Source: Membranipora membranacea
Lineage: Eukaryota; Bryozoa; Gymnolaemata; Cheilostomatida; Membraniporidae
Assembly: GCA_914767715.1 (NCBI GenBank)
Contig: OU612066.1
Coordinates: 17,117,001-17,181,000 of the forward strand
Length of the DNA stretch: 64,000 bases
Direction: 5' to 3'
Position numbers and translations under genes: made by a program. The notes under the pieces are model-generated. The model saw only the letters and a program-made list of their open reading frames with translations, ran no database searches and had not been told where the DNA came from. Of the stretch, positions 1 through 12,400 are shown in pieces (position 1 is the first letter of the stretch; the number at the start of each line of letters is the position of its first letter).

Positions 1-404
1 AAAGGTACTTTGGCTATGATTCCCTATCCTATATAGAATGAAAATTAATCACAGTCTCAATTAGGCTATGCTGAATATCAGAATGAGCTCTTTACTTGAG
101 TTTCACTTTATTGTTAACTATCAGATAATACAGTTGCGACACTTTATGCAAAGCTTCACTGTGCTCTCGAATGCTCAGATACTAAGCTTAGTATTTTATA
201 AATATTATCATTCATCTGTCATATGGTTCTTTGGCAAGAGATGCGCAGCCCCACTGCATATCATATCTTGTATTTCTATTATGTATATTATGTATATTAT
301 GGATATTATTATATATTTTTTTTGTACATGCAAATCAGATAACCATGGTCAAAGCTTGTGTTTTTTTGCTGAACTGAAAAAAATTCATTTTTACTTTTCA
401 TCAG
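1..404. other. intron sequence of the ECD gene
   Basis: AT-rich sequence lying upstream of the first ECD exon visible in the window. It ends in a pyrimidine-rich tract and an AG acceptor at 403-404. I see no supported exon within it; a long open frame crossing it on + is simply read-through into the exon at 405. It is most likely the 3' part of an intron. Confidence 0.55.
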
Positions 405-1075
<671 letters not shown>

Positions 1076-1076
1076 T

Positions 1077-1082
1077 AATAAA
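1077..1082 (+). terminator. poly(A) signal AATAAA of the ECD gene
   Basis: A canonical AATAAA begins two bases after the ECD stop codon (TGA 1073-1075). This implies a very short 3' UTR if it is used. No other hexamer is as well placed in the next 100 bases. Confidence 0.5.
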
Positions 1083-3445
1083 TGTCAGACCGACGCTATG
1101 TTGTGATCTTATTTGTGCAATCACTTCATCGCTCTCGACCATGATGGAAAGTACCCATCCATTAAAATTGTCAGAACAAACGGCCATAGAAACTAAACAA
1201 ACAGTTGAGATGGTGAAATGAGTAAAAAAGTAATTGTTGCAATCATACTGAATGGTGAATGGTGAATCATACGAACTTGATCTATAGCTGGGATGGGATT
1301 TGTTGGGATTTTAAAAACTTCTTACTGTTGTATATTTTTTGGAAAATAAATTTCTGCAAGTCATTCTATTTGATTTTTTTTTTGACTTCATATGATCAAG
1401 AAAATGAGTCGCTCATTCATTCCTACCACGTGATATTGCTCTCAACGCATTCACCATACGCTTGTTGCTCGTTGCTATTAACTGTTCAACTAAAACCTTT
1501 TCTACATAAATGTTGTTTGCTTTTTTGTATATTCAGACTTTTTCTGATGTCCGGTAAGAGCTCAAAAACCACTATCTGTTTTGCAATCAAACTTTTATTA
1601 GGCCCTGTTTCCAAGCTCTTCTAGCAATATTGTATTGCAAGAAAACATTCGCTTATCCAGGTCAATGGAAATGCTTCCCTTTTTCATTGGAATAAATATC
1701 CTCCACCTTATATTATTGTAGGTTGTGTGAGTCTTTAAGAAGAAAATTATCCAAACAAAAGCGTGAGCTCTCCACTGAATGTCGATGTTAGTAATTGATG
1801 TTAGAAGTGGTGGCTCTGTCGGTTAGAGCATTAACAATGGGTTTTGAACCTGATTTGACGCAGTAATTGCAATATCTCGCTCCCCCATGCTAGGGGATGT
1901 GGGATGTGAACAATGAACTAAACCTTTAGTTCATTGATGTGAATGGATCTTGGATATTAACCAGCATTGAACCAGCATCTCCAATCACTATAACTGTTGC
2001 CAAGGAGTCCTTGCTCCTTGCTGTAGCCCGGTATTACATATTTTTCTTTTGACCTGATTCAATTCATTGTAAAGTCAATTTAGCCGACAGCCTGATTAGT
2101 TAAAGCTTAGCCTATCTAGACTCAATGGTCTGCAGATCCCTCCCAATGCGACATGAGCAGGCTCAATCCCCCGCCTGCCCAGGCTACACAATCTCTAGCT
2201 AGTAAATTGTGCACTAAAATTTTGTAGTTATCTTCTATTAGGAGGAAATGCAACCGAATCATATTTTAACAGGTTGTCCTCTCTTGTTCAGAATATTCGG
2301 CTGCACACAACTCTTGTTTACAAGGTTGTCAATGAAAATGGAATTGCTCCCTCCTAAGTTTGATAGAATACCATAATCCGTTGTAAAGGTCCAATTACTG
2401 TTTTTTGATTGGACAATTTTAACTGTATCAATTTGACTCGCTGTAGTGCACTTTGCTGGAGAGGGAAATCATGAAAAATTAGAAACTGCTGTGATTATGA
2501 CCTTCATTTGAAAGGGGAGATATAGGAGTAGCATAAGAAGTATTGATTGAATTGAATGATTTCAAGTTCCATCCTCATCCAGGTAAGACGTTGCTCAATT
2601 TTCCTTCATTATTCTCCAGTTAATCAGAACAAAATTCAGCAGAGAAGTAAGCCTAGGAAAATAAAATGAAATAGTAATAATAATAAAATAAATACATAAT
2701 TACTTTGCAACTAATAACTTGTGGGTCATTCTACTGTTACAGTTTTATGCTACTTATGGGCCTTGGGCTTACAAATGTTCAAGTTCTTTTAGTGAAATTT
2801 GATTGGCCTAATATATGTATGCAAGCCAGTAAGCCTATTATGGGTATGTTTGGAGATTGTCCCCCTCATTTAGTAAAACTCTTAGGCATGCACCAAGTCC
2901 CCACTGTATCCAAGTATTATGGATACAGGGCTTGCATGCCATGGGGAGGGAGGGGACAATTCCCATGGGCTGTGTCAAGTCACATGTACATGTAACTTGG
3001 TGCCTGCCATTAGAGGGGAGGGGAGGAGGGACAATCCCCATGTTTCTACTCCCACATTGTCAGCATCTATAAGTCTTTTTTTGCGTACTGCAGAAGTAAA
3101 TGTTTATCTGGTGTTAGTTATATATATAAGGGTCACAGTCAAAAATGGAATAATTTTGAGGCTCAGGCCTATGCAGATCACCTTCCACTTGCCTTTATCA
3201 ATGCTCTATGTTGAATGGTGATTGGCCACTCATTACATCATGATAGCAAATTTTGTACACATAAGCCTGGTAGGATACTTAGAAGACAATAGCGCAGTTT
3301 GTGTGCACCCAGTCAACATGACAGATTGTTTTCATCCGTATCAGAAAAATCTTTGTCATCCTTCCTCCAAAAACTTGACATCTTGTTCACTTGAGTGTCG
3401 CTTTGGGCAAGATAGAAACTGCAATATTTGTTCTGTTATTTACAG
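1083..3445. other. intergenic region between ECD and the zinc-finger gene
   Basis: No supported coding exon. Open frames here (for example 1259-1624 on +) have low-complexity composition and no splice context. The stretch contains a tRNA-like sequence near 1808-1860 (listed separately). At 2840-3045 there is a G-rich patch in which a motif close to GGGAGGGGACAATTCCCATG occurs twice (about 2946 and 3013), with an inverted relative near 2850, suggesting a decayed repeat. The promoter and 5' UTR exon of the next gene should lie in the right half, because its first coding exon opens with an AG acceptor at 3444-3445. Confidence 0.5.
1808..1860 (+). repeat. tRNA-derived SINE head or tRNA pseudogene
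   Basis: The sequence GTGGCTCTGTCGGTTAGAGC matches a tRNA D-arm/A-box, with TGGC, GTCGGTTAGAGC and the expected spacing. About 20 bases on, GGGTTTTGAACCTG resembles a degenerate B-box and T-arm (GGTTNNGAACC). No acceptor stem pairs convincingly, so this is not a functional tRNA. It looks like the pol III head of a SINE whose body may extend to about 2040. A genome-wide repeat search would settle it. Confidence 0.45.
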
Positions 3446-3446
3446 G

Positions 3447-6400
3447 ATGGATAAAGACACTATTTTTGCGCTAACGGCTCTGGATAAAAAGCATATAGAT
3501 GTTCTTTTTCCTGGTTTCCTTGAGGGATGTGAAGATGACCAGATGTGCAGGAAAATATACAATATGCTTGATAGTAAGTTTGTCTATCAATATTTATTTG
3601 TCATAATAAGCAAGACTGTCAGTTATCATAGGAGAATCACATTTACCCCATCGATAACCTGACTTAAAGAGGAGCAATGAATGAGATTTTTTGCCACAAT
3701 CAGCTCAATAATCAACAGTTGGCAAACTGCATCCATCAGTTTCAGTGTTCCCAGTAGGTAGGACTTGTCAGATCCCTGCTCCGATCAATGTAATGAGAGA
3801 ATTTATATTTATTGATCCCAAATTAATTTGGATAGGCGTTGAGATAACTTATGTGCTACCTCTCCAGAGCATTAAGAATTCAGACCATAAAATGTAAATT
3901 ATTCATTTTGACATTCATTTACTCCAGATATGCATTTGTGCGGATCCTTCCATGGGATACGCTGTTTTCCCATTGACGGTGCTCCAGCTTTATGGCTCAA
4001 AGTGCTAAGTCAGCCCAGATCAAGTCGTGTGCAGATTTTAAAGAAGAGGTTCATCCGTAATATTGAGAACAAGCTTTATGTGGTGGAGAAACTCATCCAA
4101 AAGGTTGGTACAATTTAAAATCTTGTTGCATTGCTGTGGGTAATTAAAGCAGATATTCATCTGGGGTTTCCCTCTTCTAGGGCGAATAACTCTGATAGGG
4201 TGCAACTGCTTTTGACAAAGAAAAGTTTTTGATGATGGGGAGCTGCTGCCTGAAAAAAGCTAAACTACTGCCTCTGCTTCTAGACATTCATCTCATCAAA
4301 CATTATAAACTCCCATATCGTGGCCGGTAACTGTAATTTGCTGAACAGGCTGAACAGCTGAACAGAATTTCTCAGACTAGAATTATTATTTGTATTCTTT
4401 TCTCTGGCTGACTATCACTTCTCAAACACATTCCTCCAAGCCAAATGATTTAATGAGTCACTAAGTTCCTGTTGGCACCTATCATAATCGATTTAGGGCA
4501 AGCGAATATAGCCATCAATGTGCCAATTCTGACAAAGCTGATGGTGTTCAGGAAACCAGAAACATTATCCAGCACAACCTTCCATCTAGCTATTCTTGAC
4601 AAGCATTGTTGTGCGGGAGAGGGCTTGGGGTTCCTCCCCAACAAAGTTTGCCAAGACAAGCTACTTTCCATCCAGTCAATAGTGTAGTGATTTACTGTGA
4701 ATAAAATCAAGGTGAATGCAAACTCAAAATAAATAAATTAACGAGCAGAATATAAGGGATTGTCCACGCTTGTGCAAAAATAGCTAAGCATTAAGAGAAT
4801 CAAACAAATAATAGTCTGAGAAATTATGTTCAGCTGTTCAGTCCATTCACATACTGACTCTCGTGATCTGACTGGGCATGTAGATCACTGATAAACTATG
4901 CTATCATTACCACAAAGCAGGTGTCGTAAGGCTAAGTATGCATCATGCGTGACTTGAATTTGCGCATGTGCAAGAACAATGAGTTTAGTTTGGGTTCTGA
5001 TTGCAACTTTGGAAAGGGGAAATGGGATATCCCCTGCATAAACTGTCAATCAAAATCAGCTAATAATGACAAGAGAGGATAACTATTAAGAACAAATCCG
5101 CACGCTTTGGGGAGTATGTCACCAGAGCAGGTAGCCAATCAGATGGCTTCGGAATTCCGAGACTCAATTTTGCAGAGATCAGCTCATGCCCAGAGCTGAG
5201 CATGAGCAGAATGGTCCATTCAGCCTGTTCAGCAATTTACAGCAGTTACCATATCATGGCTAACATATATATTACTTAGTCAAATTAGTTCTCAAATGTT
5301 TCCAAGTCAAACTGTATTCCAGTATTTTACATAGGAAACTCTCAGATGTCTATTGAAGATAGTGTGATTGTTATGTCATTGCAGCAGAATGAGAACCCTA
5401 CTATCAAACTATCCCTAGCCCTAGCTCTCTCGGATGAAATAGTGATAGTCGAACAGGCTCAAGATGGCTTCAACACTAAGCGTCTTACAAAAGAGACCAC
5501 GATCGGCTGGAAAGAAGATCAAATGAAGAGGGCTGAGGATACAATCGATGCGGTTGTAAATAGTTGCAGCAGTGACAATGAGGAAACTGTTGAAAATGAC
5601 ACGGGTGAAAAATCTCCAAAGGCAAATGAAGCCGATCCCAAACCTGAAAAGATCAGTGAAACAAACGAACCAGTTGCAGGCAAAGTTGACAATGACATGA
5701 CGGATTTAGTTGGCAGGATCGAATATGTTGGACAGGAGGAGGAAGACCATGCAGCTAGTCTGATCTCAGAAAAGATAAACACAGATGAAATTTGTTCTGA
5801 TGCTGAAGTTGCCTCTGGTTATGATGACCAGGAGGAGGAGGAGGAGGAAGAAGAATCTTCAGAGTTTGATGCTTCCAGTCAATCTAGTCGAATATTAGAA
5901 AACCAATCAGGTAAGATGAAACTGTGGAATCAAAAGTTGTGTGTATTTTCTTTTTTTGACTTTGACTTTCATTGGTTTGGTGGAGTGTGACCGCAACCCA
6001 ACTAATAAGACCAAGCACATTAGCTATAAATAAGCAATCCAAAATATGTTTATTCCGTCTAAAGACACTATAAATTGCTCACACAAAATCAAAAATAAAT
6101 TATCCGCATCAACTGTTAAATTTGCGTTATTGCGCAGAAGCTTTTATTTAATTATTTGAGTACAGGGACCGGATTTGACAGCCCTATTAAGATCAGATCA
6201 TGTTATTTCTGTAATCAATGGGGTTCTCATTCTTCCTGATCTAAGCATTGCATAATTGTTTGCATTATGACCCCCTTATGTTATAATATCTTCCTTTGAA
6301 ATCTTCCTAGGTGTATCTATTCCTATTCAGTGCCCGTCACAGGCTACGCTAAGCTTGGGTGGTCTGGATGACACTCCGACTGCCAATATACTATTCAATG

Positions 6401-9400
6401 TGAAGAAGGAGGTGGTAGATGACTCATACGATAATGCTTTCGGCCCTCTCAGTGGCGAAACACAGCCATCCGCAACTGATGATGTGGCTGATGAAATGAA
6501 CCTGCAGGTTGGTTAGAAACTAGATTCAAATTATTGTCATTTTATCTGCTTTCGCAGTTGCCCTATTAATGTGTATCATGATTGGCTGGCCTGAAATTTG
6601 AGGTCATTTCTGTCTTAGGGATAGGGGAAGGACAGCTTCCCTTTTCCCTTTACCTCATTGTTTTATCACTATTTTATTCTTTTGCTTTTGCAGATATCAG
6701 GTGTACAGTCCGCTGCACCAGCAATCACCAACGACCCTCATCTCTCAGCTTCACATCAACCGACACTTCCGCTCGCTGTATTAAACGATGAAAGTCAACC
6801 AACAACATCTGATGCTGATGAGACAAGATGTAAGTCTGTATCAATCATGCAGGTCATGAACTGCTCCATGAAATTATATGTCAACTTATCATATTATATA
6901 CATACATTACTCATCAGTTGAAGAAAATTTTTTGCTGTCTAAATCTTAAAAAATTACAACATCTATAACATAGATGTCCTTCCTAGATACAACCTTCATG
7001 CCGCTGTGTAGCAAACTCCCCAGACCAATGCACCAACGATAGCATTGAGGCAGCCTCAGGTAGTACTTTAAAAAATATAAAAACAACATGGCCTTTAGGC
7101 TTTATGATTACTTATAAGGTGATGGGTCGTTTGATGGAACTTTGATGGTCGTTACTTAGCCCAGTGCTATAGCTAAATACAAACTTTACGTCGTCCCATT
7201 ACACAACCCTAAAAACATATCAAAGTAACTCGATGCTACTGTTATATATAAGTGAATGCTTTCTCTTTCCTATAGCTGGACTTACCCTAGTACGAGATAG
7301 TGATATCCTTATCCCTGAAACTATAAACCATATACCTATGGAGTCTGAGAACAGTGCCGATGTGCCGATCAAAGCCACCAAGAAATATCACATTATACGG
7401 GTAAAAATAGTGGGATCACTTAGAAGGTTGTAGACAGAATAAGCTGAGAGAGTATTGGTTGCCAGATTTGGAATCTCCATACTCCGTTACACATCAATTT
7501 TTATTACTTCGGTGCAATCCAGTGTTGAGATATATGCAGCATAACCGAATGAGTGTAAAACTAATTGTAAAGGAATACCCCCTGGTTTGAGAGTTTCGTA
7601 GTAGTAACTAATCAATTGCTTTATCTAGGCCATCAGCTTCTAAACCCTCCCATGGGCCATAGAAATAGTTTGTTTGGAGTGTCTTCAGCTAGCTATAAAA
7701 ACCTTTGTTCCCAAAAATAACTGAAACAAACTCACATAATTATCATCACACATCATCATTGAACTCTATCGATGTCATCGGATTCTCAGACTTATCTCCA
7801 CCTTACTACAATTTTTGTTGTACACTAATTGGAATAACTTCTAGAATATGATACTTATAACCCTGAAAAGTGGCGGATGGATTGAATTGAGCATGGAGAT
7901 TCCATATCTGGCATCCATTATGCTCTCTGCTAATTCCTTGTCTATTAACCTTTAAGAGATATGAAAACTGAGTCTGTTTTACTCTCCTGCGCGACAACTC
8001 ACAATTGTCAACTTATGGTTATGTTTTATACAATATTCAGGCATCAATCAAGTTAGGTTGGGATAAGCTTTCAAATGAGAAAACAAATCCAGGTTGAACT
8101 GGGTTAGACAGGATTTATCTTAATTAGCAGGAGGGTTCTTTTTGGAATAACTTATAACACACAAATTCATATGTTTATGATTTATTCTTTTCAAATGTTT
8201 TTGGTCATATTTCGATAAATTTTTGTTTAGCCGAGGTTCTTCTGTGTGTCACATCAAGAGGAACATCCATGGAAAGAGAAAAGGTCCAAGAACCGTTATG
8301 TATGTTTCATTGAAGGAGAGGGACAGTGCCACTTCAAGTACATGACTTGTTTAAGGAAGGATATTGCCTATCACAGGCGCAATTTCCACCCACCAGGCAC
8401 AAAGTTTATTACCGATAAAGTGGAGTGTCGCAAACTTGCAAGAGAAGGTAATCTATCTTCTTTTAGGACGTGTATATTAATTCTGCTAGTCAGGTAAATA
8501 AAGTCAGTTTCTCATTGTCATTTAAAGTACAGTAGCTGTGTTAGTGGTAATACAGGCCTAGCATTAGTATAAATCATAGAAGAGAAAGTTGAAAATTTGC
8601 AACAAAAAAGCTAGAAACCTCAGGCTCATAATGCTCTTGAAATTCATTTCAATGAATATCCTTGAAATGCTTGAATTTAACTTATTTAAACCACTGCTGA
8701 CACAGCTGGGCTTTGCCCAGCAGTGCCACCAGTCAAAAATTTAAATAGAGAGTTGTGGCATCAAAACATCTAGCCAGTAGCTTTGAATGGAGTTATATGA
8801 GCTCTCAACATGTAAGGAGTATCTTCTTCCCCAGCCATCCACCATTAGTGATGACATATGTGGAGGTTGACCAATCAGGTTGGATCTCAGCTAGATTTTA
8901 AAGGCACCTGATTGGTCAACCTCAACATATGTCATCACTAATGGTGGATGGCTGGGGAAGAAGGTACTCCATTCAAAGCTACTGGCTAGATGTTTTGATG
9001 CCACAACTCTCTATTTAAATTTTTGACTGGTGGCTATGCTGGGCAAAGCCCAGCTGTGGCAGCAGTGGTTTAAAGAGACTTTATAAATCAATCTTTCATT
9101 GGAGCAAAAGTAATATTGTCAAGTTCTCATATCTAAAATCTTATATGAGGCACACATCCCAATCCCTTTTAATTCCGGGTGATGGTGGCGGGGTTCACAC
9201 TGCAAATACTTCGCCTCCCTCGTGTAGTTCAGTCGCTGCAGTGCATCAATAACCAACCTGAATAGGGTGGTTGCCTATATGCACAAAGTGGTGGGGCTCT
9301 CATTTTTAAAAAGAACCAAGATTGTCCGCTTGGGGGTAACAAGCCCTATCAGATATCACAGGTCAAAACCATGCTGACTTAGAAGAGGATGAACCCATCT

Positions 9401-12400
9401 TAACCATTCCGTAATGTATCTGAAAATCTGTTTCTCTTTCGCTTCAGTAACGCGCGTCAGTGAACTGATGAATGGTATCCGTAAGACACAAGCAGACCAG
9501 CCAGAAGAAATAGCACCAAAACCACCAAAACCGAATCCAAAACTCCTATATCGTCTCTCTGACAAGGAAATCCTGGAAGGTGTAAGTACAGCTGTATTTT
9601 AGTCTTAACTATCCTGTCAGCTTTTATTGATGTTGGTGTAATTACTCCTACATCTTTATTAGACAATTTAAGCACAAGGAATAGTAGGAAGCTGCGATGG
9701 CACCTTTACTTCTCCATTTTCTGACAGAGAGAGAACTTGCGATTTTAACCTACATCTTAACCAGGAGAATGCCAATCAATCGAGGATAATCAACATCAAC
9801 AAGATTAGATTTTAGGTCTTTGTCTCTGTTTTTTTAAAGTTAATTTTATCGATAAATCTTTTTAAATAAGTGTTTTTATTTTTACACATATTACAGGGCT
9901 CAAGACGGGGGTTGTACTACTGCTGTGATTGTGAGGCAGTACATGACAGCTGTGTTGTGGAATATTTTGAGTGTCGCCTTGATTTCAATTTCGAATATAC
10001 TGCAGAACCCTGCATATTTAATTTTGGAGCCTGCACAAGGGAAGCTGTTGATCGTCACCGCTATATTCACCACGGAACTATGTCAAGTCGTTATCGCACA
10101 AGAAAACTCAAACACTCAAAACTCGATGATAATCCAAAACGACCTCATAATCTACCCAGCACCAGTGCTCTCTCAAAGCAAAGTAGGGTTTATGGAGGTA
10201 AAGTCAGATTTCTTTTTGTTATCATTTGCTTGACCTCCCTTGGGAATCGAGTAAATGTATTGCAGAGAACCTTATAGACTACCCATAGACCCATGCATGT
10301 TATAGTCACTTAGACATCCTAATGCAGAGAATGAGAGTTACCTTTCCTTATGGGAGGCACTCTTTCCACCATCAATAATTCATGCCAAGTAGAGCATTGA
10401 TTTGTTTTATCATACAAATCTGACATAACTTTATCATAAGTAGCTGCCTGACTATAACATGCATTGGTCTTTGGGTAGTCTTTGATTATATCATTTTATG
10501 TTTCTCAATGTTGTCTGCTCCTGCTGTGCCAACAGGGGAGTTCTCGTCCATTTGTAAGTATATGTATATATATATATATATATATATTTGATATTCGGTA
10601 ATTATTTACTCTTAACATACTGTCTACATAACCTTTTGTGAAGGCTGGGAATTGTAAATATGTTACTGCAGGCACTCCGATCATGCACAAGTCCATAGCC
10701 ACTGTAAAGGAGTCACTGCAGGGTGGAAATTTCCCACAGGCTCAAATGATAACACTTTGGCTAGGTATCAATTTTCTCAACCTTATAACATTATAGAAAC
10801 TCCTTAGCTGGTGGAATTTGGCGCTAGCTAACATTAAGTCAACACAAGAATTAGCTAAACTTTAGCTAATTTTTGTGTTGACTTAATGTTAGCTAGCGCC
10901 TAAAGCAAACTCTAACTTAAACTTGCTTCTCTAAAGTATATTTGCTGATTGTCTTCTTCTGTAATTGTGAGATCTGAATTAAATTTGTTATCTATTTACT
11001 CTATAATTTTAAATTCTTTAACTTACTGTTGGATTACAGGTGATGTTTCTGTAATGACTAACTGGTCGTCACATGCACTACAAGCTCAAGCTGGCAGGCC
11101 TACTAAAAGCACTGCTGGTATAGCCAGTAGTAGTACTAGTACTAGCATTACTAGCAGTTATACAAGTAAAAGTAGCAGCAATCCGGATAAAAGTGCCAAA
11201 AAAAGGAAAGAGGAAAGTGCCTCCAAAGCCAAAGACGGTATAACTAATAACCACTTATATTATTACTCCTAGTATCAATTGGTTTGTCGCACCAAACTGT
11301 TGGGCATCAACCACCTTATTCCTTGGTCCAGCATGACCTATGTAGTTAGTCTAATCCTGTCAGTAACAAAAAAATGAAAATTATATTTTGATGAATTTGT
11401 GTAGTGTAGCGTTCCATCATTAAGTTTTAGAGATCATTTAGTAGTATGGCCATATTTTTTCAATATTTAATTATCCTAAGTTGTTGACTCCCTTCTTGCT
11501 ACTGTGAGCCTTCCCTTCTTTGTGAGATGACAACCCCTAACAATCCATTGCAATTTTTATTACCTGTTCAGTTCATAATCATTAATGCTGTAAACATTCA
11601 GTCAACAGAGTCTCTATATATCCTCATCCCCAAAGTTAAAGGCCTGTAGGAAATGCCAAATGTTACATCACCTGATACAATGCTGCCAGTGGCATCCGGA
11701 AGGACCAAATCAATATGTACTCAGGCAGCTAAGACTGCAGTATGCAGTTATACAATATTTTGATACTGAAAAAATTGATAGCACTTTTTGGAGAAAATTA
11801 CGTTCAACATTCGAAATCGTCCCCCTTTTTCATCAATGGTACCTATGGGGTTTCAAAACCTAGTGCTGTACCAGCGCAATATGCAATAAAATATGGTACT
11901 TACCAGTTATTGCTATATCATTACAGATAAAAAGATTTATTATCCTTCGAAAGTGATGAAATGTACTCACTGTGACCAGTTTTTCTGTGAGAGCCAATCA
12001 GAAATGGACCTTCACCTGGAGACTGACCATCCTGATGTGCCTCCACAGATTTGTGAGGATTGTGGAAAGGCTCTCGGATCCGCCCATACCATCAAGTTCA
12101 CGTAAGTGTCATGATAGTTAAGTCTGTACACTGTTAGCCATCTTGGAAGTATTACTGACGTGAAGAGAGCTTTGAGATAGGAATTGGGTGTCATTTGCAT
12201 TTTTTTTTGTTCTTTTATTGGCATCATAATCATTTTTTATAAAAAAAAAGCGTTTCGTTAGGTGCCAAAAGAAGAAAAAATACATTTTGTTCATGTATAC
12301 CAATAAGCCACAAAGTGTGTCTGGCTGCAGCTACAATGAATGTCTCCGAGTTCAGGTGTCAAACTTCAAGCCCCATGTTCTGGTTTTCAGTGAGATAGCC

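Noticed and set aside
1259-1624. 121-codon open frame on +
   Set aside because: Phe/Leu/Ser-rich composition expected of T-rich noncoding DNA, no splice context and no similarity I recognise.
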